From assembly GCA_016932615.1 (NCBI GenBank), contig JAFGCN010000009.1, forward strand, positions 124,001 to 188,000: DNA of 64,000 nucleotides. The letters are read 5' to 3'. This document shows, piece by piece, positions 24,701 through 32,064 of the stretch; position 1 is the stretch's first letter; each line of letters begins with the position of its first letter. The notes under the pieces were generated by a model, which worked only from the letters and a program-made list of their open reading frames with translations, did not search any database and was not told the origin of the DNA. Source of the DNA: Candidatus Aenigmatarchaeota archaeon. Lineage in GTDB: Archaea; Aenigmatarchaeota; Aenigmatarchaeia; QMZS01. Made by a program: the position numbers and the translations under genes.

Positions 24701-27493
24701 TTTGACGCCGATGCAGGAAATGGATCAATTACCTATTCCGGCGACAATGAAGACCTTGTCCTGGCATTGAACTTCAACGAGGGCACAGGAAACACGACAG
24801 AGGACTTCTCAAATTACGGCAACAACGGGACTTTCAAGGGTACTGGAGAGCCTGCCTGGACGACGGATGGGAGGTTCGGTTCGGCTTTGAAGTTTGATGG
24901 TGTGGATGATTATGTTGTCGTCGGTGAGGATAAACTCGATAATTCCTCTCAAGGGACTGCTGAAGCATGGATTAAATTGGAGGGTTTGACTGCCGCAAGT
25001 TATAAAATTCTGGGTTACGGGGGGGACGCAGATAATTCGGGTGTTTTTGGTTTGGAGATAAGGAATACTGGCGGCAATTGTTATTTCGGTTTTGTCGATC
25101 GGGAGGGTCCGGCCACCGATTTGGATATAACTCGTGGCAGTACGGTTCTAACAACGGAGGTATGGTATCATGTCGTTTGGTGGTCGAACGGAACTGTCTG
25201 GAGGTTATATGTGAACGGAAAAGAAGAGACGTTAACTGATATAAATGGCGATGGTAAGAATGACGGTGATTGGTTTGCCGACGTGAATACTGTCGGTTCG
25301 CCGTCTTATACCTCAATAGGTGCCGTATTTTGGGACAGGGCCTGGCTGGATTTTATTAACGGCACAATCGACGACGTCAGAATCTACAATCGTTCCTTAA
25401 CCGCAGAGGAAATAATGCTCCACTACGAATCCTCATTACAGAAATACTCTGACACTCAATGGCAGTTCTACTCAAACATAACAGGATTAACCGAGGGCAC
25501 CTACACTTACTATGGCTGGGCGAATGACACTCTGGGAAGCGGAGCTTACACAATCAACTACACCGAGACAAGCCCAAGATACCTTTATGTTGATATGACT
25601 GCCCCAACTCTGCTCCTTCTAACCCTAAACGACACCTCACCCGTAGCAGCAGGAAACGTAACCTTCACACTTGACTTCTCCGAAGCCATGAACGAGACTG
25701 TAAACCCGACAGTGAAGATAAAGAACTCAAGCGAATATACGATAACCGCCCTCGGCTGGTTTAACTCCACAAGATGGGTTGGCTGGTACAACTTCACTAC
25801 AGGGACAGGTGACGGAAACTACACAATCAACGTCACCGCAGCAGAAGACCTGGCAGGAAACACGATGGAGGAAGACACTAGCAACTCTTTCATTCTGGAC
25901 ACCACCGCCCCGACAGTCCAAATCGTTTCGCCAGAAAACACAACTTACGGAATAACTTCAGTCGACCTCAACTACACGGCAACCGATTCCGGCTCTGGAA
26001 TTTCCGCCTGCTGGTACTCGCTTGATGGAGAAGCCAACCAAACCTTAACCGACTGCGCAAACACAACTCTTTCCGACCTCTCGGATGGCGAGCATAACCT
26101 AACCGTATGGGCAAACGACACTGCAGGAAACCTGGGCTTTGACACAGTATACTTCAATGTCTCTACCCTGGACCTTTACCTTTCGAAGTCTTTTGTGCCC
26201 GACCTTCTGGTATCTTATGAAGTGGAAAACCTGAATGTCACAACTACCCTGAAAATCAACAAATCCTCAACTGAGGTAAGCTTCTTCAACTTCACCGATG
26301 AAGTGCCTTGGGACTTCTCGCTTGACCAGTCGTCAATACGCCTTGTCCTGAAAAAGTACAGCCCATACTCTGAAACTAACGTGACGGAAAACGTGACGAT
26401 AGATATAATTGACCTGCCGGGCGAAAACAACACCCGGATTGAGATAAACTGCTCGAACACAAGCGCATGTTTTGGCTCGTACCTCTCAGAAAACGACTCT
26501 CTTGTCCTGACTTACCTAATGAACTCCTCAGCGCTTGAGCCAGACTCCTCGCGCTCGACGATAACAACTGGAAACATCAGCAGTCCGGACGGAAGCCACG
26601 CAAACAGGACGCTTAACACCACCATCACCTGTGCGGAAGTGGTTCTCAGGGGATATAAGGACCTCACCGTAGACCTGGCAAACCCACAGAACATCTCTGC
26701 AAGAATTGTCGTGACTTCCATTGGCGGGACCGTAGGGAACATTCTGTTTTCGGATTACCTTCCAGAGGGCTCGACAATCTACGACCTGCAGGTTTACTGG
26801 TACAATGGCACTTACAATGCTCTCACTGAAAGCGACGACTACAATGTCACCGTTGATAGCGTGACTCTACCAGGCAATTACGATGGGGAGGTTTATATCT
26901 ACAACTTCACGGTGGCAGGGGTTACCTGGCCGGGGCAGCTTGGAAACAACGAGTCAATAATTATCAACTACTCGTTCTGGGTGCTTGGAGGCGGGCAGTG
27001 GGACCTTCCGACAATAATCTCCGCCTATGACCCCATCTACAACAGGACTGTCAAGACGGAAATGTACGCAAACGCAAATGTGCCTTCATTTGACGTAATC
27101 CTGGAGATACTTACAAAGAAAGTCGAGCCGGGAGAGCTTGCAAAGGGGCTTCTTCGGATAATAAATGTGGGCGGGCCAAGGGCCAAGGTAGATGTCTATT
27201 CGAATTACGCAATAAAGACCTTTGAGGGGAGGACAATAAACGAGAAAAGCGAGACTCTTGCCGTCGTGGAGCAGAAGGAAAAGCTCCTTGAGCTGGAAGT
27301 GCCGGAAAGCACGGAGTCAGGAAAGTATGTCTTCGAAAGCTACGTTTCCTATGTCGGAAGGGAGGCGCTATCAACTGAAACTTTTGAAGTCATAGGCGAG
27401 GAAAAGCCGGGATTCCTTAAGGAATATGGGCTTTACATCCTTATCGGGCTTCTGGTCGCCATAAACCTTGTCGTGCTTATGAGGAAGAAATAA
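15716..27493 (+). CDS. Giant modular surface adhesin (3925 aa)
   Basis: The signal peptide is at about 1-25 (WAFFGILVLVAVCSMPLIVWG) and a single C-terminal membrane anchor (LYILIGLLVAINLVVLM) is followed by RKK. Domain order: Cys-rich module (27-225); a beta-sandwich (230-420); five LamG-type domains, each ending in the signature DxVRIYxRxLS, at about 512-718, 779-975, 979-1385, 2182-2392 and 3010-3240; Fn3 and Ig-like domains between; a DUF2341 domain (about 2594-2700) with a following sandwich; and a conserved C-terminal region shared with the protein at 28052 (GYKDL motif). Several domains are inserted inside others. LamG and DUF2341 are known carbohydrate- or protein-binding folds. The start at 15716 is preceded by GAGGGG and overlaps the regulator gene by 11 nt. 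It probably acts in attachment to other cells or to polysaccharide. Confidence 0.85.
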   Translation: MVTKWAFFGILVLVAVCSMPLIVWGQVCGDGSGSDCSTNCSNRVYVCDADSSCSTYQVMNQETIACSDSTWADSQFDPSSSTNWDNTGSCLVGRIPNYFYGWAMEDDYDDTGTLRLFSTNDMDGDLYTQHCSCLKGTGFWALGGELASSYCCGDDIDEHKITSTAGTGMDLSLLDSTACCDRSTDCTYEDVCTGRDSDSDADGDDDEDVCTYSTTKTDTFDTKNTSFWTFDDSFQTVPFDLSGENVLKMWGNGTSYKTVYQTTPDITDGEEVYLEFQRTATSSWHIAALEPSDSSLRWCLQEDNSGNIRVQYYDGVGWYNPKTLISGAETGVWYGAILGVDGGNAYMKVWKLSNPSVYGEYSHRMHPGVTWRFRAWQYQTTVGYIDNFQIRTSSVWKDCAIDAHCKMGQYCSSNNCASVANPESVPDAKTDQPLNSELGEVNVSLSGTLPTGYSYLLSEIYPYPRNLTFTTSSSYAHTSLEDNLNYCYRSRVQDKLNGYDHHSDWDYGSLSSGLVGHWIFEEGTGTTVHDQSGNSRTGTAVGSPTWQSNTIAGDYCMDFDGTDSYVQVTDASSLRLTGTDFSIEFFAKLNETPSVWRGVLFKTDYAGGWMVYHDGSRMALRIYQAASTSDEVNILNSELNLNGWNHVAYTYKSSTKELKAYLNGKYLRGGTYQNTTVGSYTGNLFMGSSGTTANSQNFPGNLDDVRIYTRILSETEIEASAMEGQWRNGASMSATVCDSTPDRTGPSTSNLTAEGDNTNNLVQLNWTWSDDEIMPDADNNGLVGRWDFEEGIGLIAKDNSGNGYDGNLTNGPAWISGVHGDFALDFDGVNKYVDLGNPSSFPNGTSARTMCAWAKTNTVSSNYRWVFAYGSASVSQAMFIGLNGATLYGGGYGDDVTFSNFWEINVWKHVCLVYDGTYASLYGNGVLLSGPTAKTWSLIKSKAYVGRQINDAEYWNGTIDDIRIYNRTLSADEIRNLMLVGQWHFDEGAGFNIADASGSKNNAAFLNVTTYTPDSSGYIKDWLIVGPFDNYARDGNYNDVYDNTGGNDAGDSVCTVRDIDALGGEATVTPYSGAGPYTGCSAIGGNNTCSTTNVYWAKQNDADTYIDFDGIYAVNQYVFAYGFAYVYAPTARIAQARFGSDDGIQVWVNGDKVHQGYYARGSIADSNIETVTLRSGWNRVMVKVDEGWGGWGFHFRFTYPNGTAMTDLKISLDRPEPTWNSTGMFGGAMTFDGVDDYQAIDSTAGKFLDSFTIEAMIKTTDTSGRDTIVGRNTAAGGNVMILCTYSGKLDAFNGTADIDSQISVADGNWHHVALRYNLSNKEVALYLDGEKVKSDMNGMVAFSATDKVSIGQEWDTTTPSDFFQGELDEVRIWSRALSDAEIQGRSKYGLFRTNVSGGNYTPVSGFWDDFETDLSGWTIYSTSSTSVNRTTSSKYLSGSKSVEVYQTVDDGDTYILKNFSIEGNYRVEGYFYDNTSLTGTIVARPADGDATAAMMGVATGTSSTNYVYRISSTWYVSGVSRSTGWHKFTWISDGSSTKGYMDDIFVNEWTDVQSLQYFYYGSWWAVSGPGFYFDDLTVTPLVLDNNLSDTDGNDSSAPDTQAAPNVTAHSSSQLNVSWSSVSDNGNSYYYYIESYDSEGNVKGMGDVAIFSSTSGTNWMPVSEKNDVRDYLLSNLDMGAVAYDYDEQDDLIDWMDARMTDSHPDILLVLDMGPEQVYNCETDGSKMEEWYENGNIIIWTGDWSFYGRINATGDEVNGCTEGINYISDNALDIISSSDTTTRTSSGATYTPSMNSSYLTHRPVGLTDTAKASEVEVFAYQNVTWRDSALYKAKGTAGYGYFFQYGMVYDTSLPRKEVLEEFIENFLEGNIWTNIVNATVITGMHSTGPYYVNETTDHTNATDYGWGTATSYQDIDLAPNTQYCYAVTARDNALNVASYSSETCKYTLANIPTNLSAIGLNPTQIFVQWNANGNPAGTYYNLSRNNTSVYEDTGTGTTDSYLTCNTQYTYKVMAKNGDGVYTANTSEVSAYTLPEDPVLNSTTHNVSEVTMNNLINFTATTSTPGCASHFHYLWDTNPRSVVSSSDAQWDGLETQLNATWDGNWYLHAISHNGDHVQSIGGTIHLGPFIVNTTPIELNFVEPTHPDQYNTQENYAEINTTILYKANIDALKFNWNGTNYTIYDEDLILGLNFNNVSEIGENDSLAVDVSHYRNDGTIYGANYTEGKYNLGLQFDGTGDYVDCGNDSSLGPTGNLTLMSWLYLSSLPSDYKGIIEGQQPYYRYLLYISASNRPEIFVQTDAGAYYTDEVGHTETLNLGWNHIVGVYNGTDLAVYLNGGLSYNRSASGSILADGGGLRIGRYDATGHFFNGTIDEVRIYNRSLNSSEIWLLYQSELAKYEPDKYRFYANLTDLVNGTYTYYAWGNDTAGNQDFTDGAMYRTLYVGAVSKFSVYLNAPANDTNTSNNMPDFNFTVNGSKLTYSCTLFVNESSYGMNASVQNNTPTIITADDFLPDGLLEWYINCTSAGIVNLSEIRQITVDNTTPVTTASAVNNDSTPYTFNTWTSSNYVNVTLNCNDGSGFGCDTTMFCTDTTNTCTPVWLYGSWSYRTPISISNTAENLTDYQVRIDLNSSNVGLGFNWTEDMNATRFTYYNSTSGTETECSYWIESWNATTQNATIWVKVPFLEKDTSTTVYMYYNNSGVSTTSSADSTFLLFDDFNDASLDTDKWQSYSCGAGSVSETGGYLRLVQGGSNSARPYLRSKNEISYDDLIIEYKGMLEDGDGSNAGQVGSLLHWDGLGGGTYCVPNNGFRIYMDEAITTFRMSRDIGASETDLDYYGYYANTSWHDYSFSYFDDDLEGKIDGSSLITASDSTSFSNRYVGFLGREAQSSSRIDDVRVRKYASPEPSSSVGSEESPSNIHISDEGVSYIRFRSNDTLGNVESIKNETIRIDTIAPVLNFTDPTEDNATIINRNWTEANISIEEPNPDNFVFNWNGTNHTFDADAGNGSITYSGDNEDLVLALNFNEGTGNTTEDFSNYGNNGTFKGTGEPAWTTDGRFGSALKFDGVDDYVVVGEDKLDNSSQGTAEAWIKLEGLTAASYKILGYGGDADNSGVFGLEIRNTGGNCYFGFVDREGPATDLDITRGSTVLTTEVWYHVVWWSNGTVWRLYVNGKEETLTDINGDGKNDGDWFADVNTVGSPSYTSIGAVFWDRAWLDFINGTIDDVRIYNRSLTAEEIMLHYESSLQKYSDTQWQFYSNITGLTEGTYTYYGWANDTLGSGAYTINYTETSPRYLYVDMTAPTLLLLTLNDTSPVAAGNVTFTLDFSEAMNETVNPTVKIKNSSEYTITALGWFNSTRWVGWYNFTTGTGDGNYTINVTAAEDLAGNTMEEDTSNSFILDTTAPTVQIVSPENTTYGITSVDLNYTATDSGSGISACWYSLDGEANQTLTDCANTTLSDLSDGEHNLTVWANDTAGNLGFDTVYFNVSTLDLYLSKSFVPDLLVSYEVENLNVTTTLKINKSSTEVSFFNFTDEVPWDFSLDQSSIRLVLKKYSPYSETNVTENVTIDIIDLPGENNTRIEINCSNTSACFGSYLSENDSLVLTYLMNSSALEPDSSRSTITTGNISSPDGSHANRTLNTTITCAEVVLRGYKDLTVDLANPQNISARIVVTSIGGTVGNILFSDYLPEGSTIYDLQVYWYNGTYNALTESDDYNVTVDSVTLPGNYDGEVYIYNFTVAGVTWPGQLGNNESIIINYSFWVLGGGQWDLPTIISAYDPIYNRTVKTEMYANANVPSFDVILEILTKKVEPGELAKGLLRIINVGGPRAKVDVYSNYAIKTFEGRTINEKSETLAVVEQKEKLLELEVPESTESGKYVFESYVSYVGREALSTETFEVIGEEKPGFLKEYGLYILIGLLVAINLVVLMRKK

Positions 27494-28039
27494 ATGGGCG
27501 CGCACACTTTCCAGGGGGTTTTTGTAAGGGCGTTTTCGGCATTTTTGCTTTTTACAATTGTCTGCGCACAGGCCGCCTTCGCGGAAAGTATCTGCGCGCT
27601 AGAGCTTTCAAAGGAATCCTATCTTGAAGGAGACGACCTGGCCGCGATTCTCACCATAGACACGGAAAATGCAGAAAATGAATCCTCCTACTTTTTAAGC
27701 TACCGCATAGAGAAGGGGGGCGCAAAAAGCCCAATTTTCCAGAAAAGCCAGACTCTTTCAATCAAGGGCGAGCGGACGATTGTCATCGAGCAAAAGCTTG
27801 GCTTAGACTACCCGTCAGGGAAGTATTTCTTTATCGCTGACGTCAAGGGTCCGGACGGTGAAGCAACCCTTGAAAAAAGCTTTTCTATTGGAAAAGAGGG
27901 AAACAGCACACCCCTGGTTGCCATAGCTTTAGCCCTTTTGGCAGTTCTCACCGTTATTGCCTATTTAAAATCCAGAAAACCACCCACATTATCACAAGAG
28001 GCGCAAGAGGGCTTGGCACAAGGGAATATATATAAGTAG
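27494..28039 (+). CDS. Small exported Ig-like protein with C-terminal anchor
   Basis: This 181-aa protein has a signal peptide (about 1-30, ending AAFAES). One Ig-like beta domain follows (about 34-135; YLEGDDLAAILTIDTEN, DYPSGKYFFIADV), then a C-terminal membrane helix (about 141-158) and a short cytoplasmic tail. Its ATG directly abuts the adhesin stop, so it is translated as part of the same operon. The domain resembles the final Ig-like domain of the adhesin just before its anchor, so it may be a membrane-proximal accessory or a duplicated stalk-base unit. Confidence 0.7.
   Translation: MGAHTFQGVFVRAFSAFLLFTIVCAQAAFAESICALELSKESYLEGDDLAAILTIDTENAENESSYFLSYRIEKGGAKSPIFQKSQTLSIKGERTIVIEQKLGLDYPSGKYFFIADVKGPDGEATLEKSFSIGKEGNSTPLVAIALALLAVLTVIAYLKSRKPPTLSQEAQEGLAQGNIYK
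28025..28036 (+). promoter_or_regulatory. TATA box inside the end of the preceding gene
   Basis: A TATATATAA sequence is centred about 20-22 nt before the ATG at 28052. It doubles as the final codons of the upstream gene. The next gene can therefore be transcribed independently and leaderless despite lying only 12 nt downstream. Confidence 0.65.
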
Positions 28040-28051
28040 AGTAGTTGTATT

Positions 28052-31000
28052 ATGGAGCAAAGACTCATACTCTCTTTTGCCATTCTGTTGTCATTAGCTC
28101 TTATTCTGCCACCGGCACTTGCATTTGTTGGCCCCGTTTCTTACCTTACCGAGACGGTTTATGCAGATTACTACGCGAATGGCACCGCTTCGTCTGACAC
28201 ATTTGCGCAGTGCAATGATAATGTAAACCCCTGTAAGTTCGGGTTTGTCGAAGTGGCGCTTCCTAACGCTAATGACACGCTCCAGACCGTCAGGGTGACT
28301 CTTTCAGGCACGACAGGGACAAACCTTGCGCAGGCAAGAGGATATCAGGGAACCGTCACTTCATATCCGACAATCTGGGGCAAGACCAAGATCTATGTAA
28401 ATGATACCGTTTTCGGGGCAGACCAAAATTATTACAAGATTACTGACGGCGACCTTGCGCCTGCAATAGTGCTGAATGTTACAAGCTACACGAATGACCG
28501 TGGCGGGTATGACTTTTATGATTATGACAATATCGGTCCCGGTGGGTCGAACAATACGATGAACTTCACGATTACTGCCTACAACCCTTCAACATCCACG
28601 GGGCTTGATGCAGTCACTATACTGATTCTGTTTGACACGGACACGAATGGCGGCGCTGATTCCCTGAACATTACCTCTGCCACGCCGGGAACTGTCCAGG
28701 ATTCTGACAGCGACGGGTACAATGATCGCATAAACTGGACGGGCACAATTGCTGCATCAGGCACACAGCAGTTTAATATCTCTGCAACGCTTATCGAAAC
28801 AGTAAATATTGCAAATGGGGTCACAAACCTCACGCTTGACTACAACAACTCCCAAAAGGGGCTTAAGGCAATTTATAATAAGACTTCTGCCCTTACGGGC
28901 ATAACAATAACCGCAGCTACTGCCCGGGGCTCCATCCGGCAGGGAATCGACATGGCCGAAAGAAGCGGCGGAGGCATATGGGATGCAAGGGGCTTTATCC
29001 ACGTGCTGTCTTCGAACTCAAGCCAGGTGGGTGCAGGGACGATGCTCACATATAACATTTCCGATTGGCAGATTTACAATGTAAGTGTTACCACGGGTAA
29101 CATGGACAATCTCCTCCAGAGCGGAACCTACACCCCTGCAAACTTTACTGCTAATTACGGGCGGCTTTATACCGATTCTGCTACGTTTTCCAGCAATAAC
29201 TCTCGTGTCCAGATTGATGGAAATAAGCCGTACCTTGCCTCGTCATTTAACTGGAGTGTTTACTGGAATGATACTTACAAGTACTATGTTTCATACATAA
29301 ACACGACTCTTGACCTTCCCACGCTTTACAAGGTCGACCAGATTCCTTCCCTTAGCTTGGGGGGATACCTGCTTGTGGGCTCTGCGACAACTGTCAATGT
29401 CACCTACATAAGCGAGTATCAGGGTGACATGGAAGCGACAATAAAGAACATGACTATCTTAAGCGTTGTGCCCAGGAACACGACACTGGGTGCGCAGAGA
29501 ACCCCTCTTAACATCACGAACACCACAATTGTCGTTTCCTGGTGGAACACGACTTCCCTTGCCTGGGAAACAATAAAAACCGGAAATGGGACAAGCGACG
29601 GCGTTACCGTTACAATAACCCAGCCAAGCGGAGGGAGCAACGGTCTTGTCCAGGTCACTATTGCAAACTTCAGCCAGACCAAGATTAACAAATACCTTGC
29701 CCAGGGAGAGAAAATACAGCTCTTCTATGGGGTTGACGATTCTACGGACCTTGAAACGGGAGACTCCTTCCAGTTTAGCGCAAACTCGACCATTACCTCC
29801 CTAAGCGGTACACCTGAGACAGAAGCGCCAAGCCCCCAGACTATAGCAAGCTCCGGCAGGCAACTTGTCGGTTACAAGGACTTGTTTGTCGCAAATCCTG
29901 CTACCCCGACCCTTGTTAACGGAACTTTGGTAGTTCAGGTTTTTGGAGGGGACATATCGAATATAAAGTTTATTGATTACGTCCCTAACGGAACAAACTT
30001 CAGCTGCTCTACAAATGCGATACTTTTCTACAATTCCACAGACGGAAGCACCTGGGCAACCTCTACAGACATTTCCGTAAATGATACCGGCTACCTGACG
30101 CTTGCCGACGGCACGGTAGTCAGGTCCTGCGAGTACACAAGCGCAAATGGCCTTGGCTGGACCCTTGGAAGCAGCAAGGCGGTTAGGGTCATGTACCAGG
30201 TAAACATCACAAGCCCTGGGCTTTATGAGGTTCCAATGGGAATCGCTGGTTTCGACCCTGCCACAGGGCAAGGCATAAGCACTACCGTCTACGGTGTAGT
30301 GAGGATAAGCGTCCCTGAACCGGAAGTTCCGCCGATTATCACAGAGGGTGGCTTTTTGGTGGCCAAATCAGTCCAGGTCGGAAACCCCGTTGTCTGGGTG
30401 AAGAGCTTTGAAGTGTTCAGTCCCAACTCCAAGTTTGTTGATGCTGAATTCTCAACTGAGGTCTTTGAGGACACCACTGCAGGTTATGTTTCCTATATTG
30501 ACGAAATGGGTCAGGAAAAGAAAGAGGAGGTGGCTTTTGTCACAAAGGACGGAAAGCGCCAGATGGTCTGGTCAACAAAACTCTACCCTCAAGAGACAAG
30601 GAACTATGACCTGAGGATACTTACCCCTCCGGTTCTTGAAACTGACAGGGATATTGAGGTTCTTGGGGTTATTGAGGAGAAAATGGTTGAGCTAAGGATG
30701 TCTGTCTTCATGAGGAGCATGGCGCAGGAAGAGTACACCGATGTTCAGCTTAACCTGCCAATTTCCGCTTCAAGTGTCCTGAGCATAACTGATGGTGAAG
30801 GAAACCCTATTTCTTACACCGGTGACAGCACGATAAAGGCAATTATCCCTTCCTTTGGCCCTCAGGCCATAAAGGAATTGGTTATCCGTTACAAGCAGTC
30901 CTACCCAAAAATCATTGTAACTCCTAACCGGGACAGGTATGACCCCAACTCCATAGTCAGCCTAGATATACTCGTCATTCATGGTGGCGAGGAAGTAAAC

Positions 31001-31360
31001 TACCCTTACCTTGAAACAGAGGTTTACACTCCTGACCGGGATACAGTTTACGCAAACATACAGCAGCTTGACAAGCTTGAGCCGATAACAAAAACAAGCC
31101 TGTCCGAGAGTTTTACCGTGCCTTTAAACGCTCCTGCTGGAAGGTATATTGCAGAGAGCCGGCTTAGAAGCGACATGGCCACGCTTGCAACCGGCACAGG
31201 AAATTTTTATGTCGGGGGAGGCGGAAGCGCTGTGGGGAGCTGGATGGGTTACATTATGCTTCTTTTGGCGCTGGGCATACTCTACTTTGGCGTTAAGAGG
31301 ATACGCAGCGAGACCCGCAGGGTCTCAGAGAGTAGCATTCCTGCGAGCCAGAATGCATAG
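28052..31360 (+). CDS. Large anchored surface protein (1102 aa), paralogue of 42659-45688
   Basis: It has an N-terminal signal (about 5-25, LSFAILLSLALILPPALAF) and a C-terminal membrane helix (GYIMLLLALGILYFGV) preceded by GGGGS and followed by a basic tail. The ectodomain is all beta and Asn/Thr-rich, with many sequons. Landmarks shared with the protein at 42659 are SYLxE near the mature N-terminus, DSDxDGYND (a calcium-type loop, about 220) and IRQG (about 293). Both also have a VGxPVxWxKSxEVxxPN motif (here near 776) that begins a membrane-proximal tandem of beta domains. A GYKDL region near 610 also occurs in the 3925-aa adhesin. Size, anchoring and composition would suit a major surface-layer component; no S-layer family motif is recognised. 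Confidence 0.75.
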   Translation: MEQRLILSFAILLSLALILPPALAFVGPVSYLTETVYADYYANGTASSDTFAQCNDNVNPCKFGFVEVALPNANDTLQTVRVTLSGTTGTNLAQARGYQGTVTSYPTIWGKTKIYVNDTVFGADQNYYKITDGDLAPAIVLNVTSYTNDRGGYDFYDYDNIGPGGSNNTMNFTITAYNPSTSTGLDAVTILILFDTDTNGGADSLNITSATPGTVQDSDSDGYNDRINWTGTIAASGTQQFNISATLIETVNIANGVTNLTLDYNNSQKGLKAIYNKTSALTGITITAATARGSIRQGIDMAERSGGGIWDARGFIHVLSSNSSQVGAGTMLTYNISDWQIYNVSVTTGNMDNLLQSGTYTPANFTANYGRLYTDSATFSSNNSRVQIDGNKPYLASSFNWSVYWNDTYKYYVSYINTTLDLPTLYKVDQIPSLSLGGYLLVGSATTVNVTYISEYQGDMEATIKNMTILSVVPRNTTLGAQRTPLNITNTTIVVSWWNTTSLAWETIKTGNGTSDGVTVTITQPSGGSNGLVQVTIANFSQTKINKYLAQGEKIQLFYGVDDSTDLETGDSFQFSANSTITSLSGTPETEAPSPQTIASSGRQLVGYKDLFVANPATPTLVNGTLVVQVFGGDISNIKFIDYVPNGTNFSCSTNAILFYNSTDGSTWATSTDISVNDTGYLTLADGTVVRSCEYTSANGLGWTLGSSKAVRVMYQVNITSPGLYEVPMGIAGFDPATGQGISTTVYGVVRISVPEPEVPPIITEGGFLVAKSVQVGNPVVWVKSFEVFSPNSKFVDAEFSTEVFEDTTAGYVSYIDEMGQEKKEEVAFVTKDGKRQMVWSTKLYPQETRNYDLRILTPPVLETDRDIEVLGVIEEKMVELRMSVFMRSMAQEEYTDVQLNLPISASSVLSITDGEGNPISYTGDSTIKAIIPSFGPQAIKELVIRYKQSYPKIIVTPNRDRYDPNSIVSLDILVIHGGEEVNYPYLETEVYTPDRDTVYANIQQLDKLEPITKTSLSESFTVPLNAPAGRYIAESRLRSDMATLATGTGNFYVGGGGSAVGSWMGYIMLLLALGILYFGVKRIRSETRRVSESSIPASQNA

Positions 31361-31396
31361 AATAGTTTGGCCCAGGGAAAGTGAAATAGTGGTAAG

Positions 31397-31732
31397 ATGA
31401 TAGATATAACGGGCTACGTGGCTCTTTTTGGGATAGACCTGTTCAATATTGCGCTGAGTAAGCTGGTCCTCATAATGTGCGTGATTGTCCTTCTGTTTCT
31501 TTTCGTCCTTGAAGCGGAATTCCGCCAGATAAGGAAACTTGCAAAAAAGATGGACGATGAGGAGCTGATACTTTCAAGGGACTTGAGGGAGCTTAGAGAC
31601 TCGGTTAAGGAGCTTGGGTCATTTATGAGCGAGAACTACGGCATCGAAAAGCCGCTGGGAAATTCCTCAGAAAAGACAAAATCCGAAGAAGAGCAAAAGC
31701 CGCATGAGGATGCGCATAAAGAGGGGTCATGA
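31397..31732 (+). CDS. Small membrane/coiled-coil protein (111 aa)
   Basis: The N-terminal part carries one or two hydrophobic segments, the strongest at about 20-40 (LSKLVLIMCVIVLLFLFVL). A charged coiled coil follows (EAEFRQIRKLAKKMDDEEL, about 41-75), then an acidic-basic mixed tail. It is clearly homologous to the next gene through the FL-E-E-Q-K-K-MDDEE segment. It ends in an ATGA overlap with that gene. Its position directly upstream of the HerA-fusion gene suggests a small inner-membrane component of the same apparatus. No enzymatic motif is seen. Confidence 0.65.
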   Translation: MIDITGYVALFGIDLFNIALSKLVLIMCVIVLLFLFVLEAEFRQIRKLAKKMDDEELILSRDLRELRDSVKELGSFMSENYGIEKPLGNSSEKTKSEEEQKPHEDAHKEGS

Positions 31733-32022
31733 TTATGGAAGACAACACCATAATGGTTTTTTTGGGGGTAATGTTCTGCACGCTGATATACGGCGCCTAC
31801 AATGGGCTGGTTGTGCAGTATCCAAATGTTCTCCTCATACTCCTTGGGGCGGTCATAGTGTACCTTTTCCTCCTCGAAACAGAGCTAAAACAGCTTAAAA
31901 AAATCGCATTCAAGATGGATGATGAGGAATCGATGTTCACCAAGTCTGTGGGCGAGCTCAAGGCGGAAATAGAGTCCCTTAAAGAAACCGCGGTTTCCTC
32001 GAAAATGCATTCCAGGCGCTAA
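31729..32022 (+). CDS. Small membrane/coiled-coil protein (97 aa), tandem paralogue
   Basis: It has two hydrophobic segments at about 8-26 and 32-50 (PNVLLILLGAVIVYLFLLE), then the coiled-coil block ETELKQLKKIAFKMDDEES and more heptads to about 85. The KMDDEE core matches the upstream paralogue. The start is taken at the ATGA overlap; an ATG two codons later in an ATTATG context is equally possible. The 42 bp before the HerA-fusion start hold that gene's own TATA element. Confidence 0.65.
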   Translation: MIMEDNTIMVFLGVMFCTLIYGAYNGLVVQYPNVLLILLGAVIVYLFLLETELKQLKKIAFKMDDEESMFTKSVGELKAEIESLKETAVSSKMHSRR

Positions 32023-32038
32023 GAGCGGGGCTTTTGGC

Positions 32039-32050
32039 GATATAATTAAA
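32039..32050 (+). promoter_or_regulatory. TATA-like promoter of the HerA-fusion gene
   Basis: GATATAATTAAA is centred about 21 nt before an ATTATG start at 32065. No Shine-Dalgarno is present. Confidence 0.55.
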
Positions 32051-32064
32051 AATGCATTTTTATT

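Noticed and set aside
17250-25430. Repeated DNA around the LamG signatures as a CRISPR-like or tandem repeat array
   Set aside because: The repeats are irregularly spaced, in frame and diverged at silent sites; they are homologous protein domains. No CRISPR array was seen anywhere in the window.
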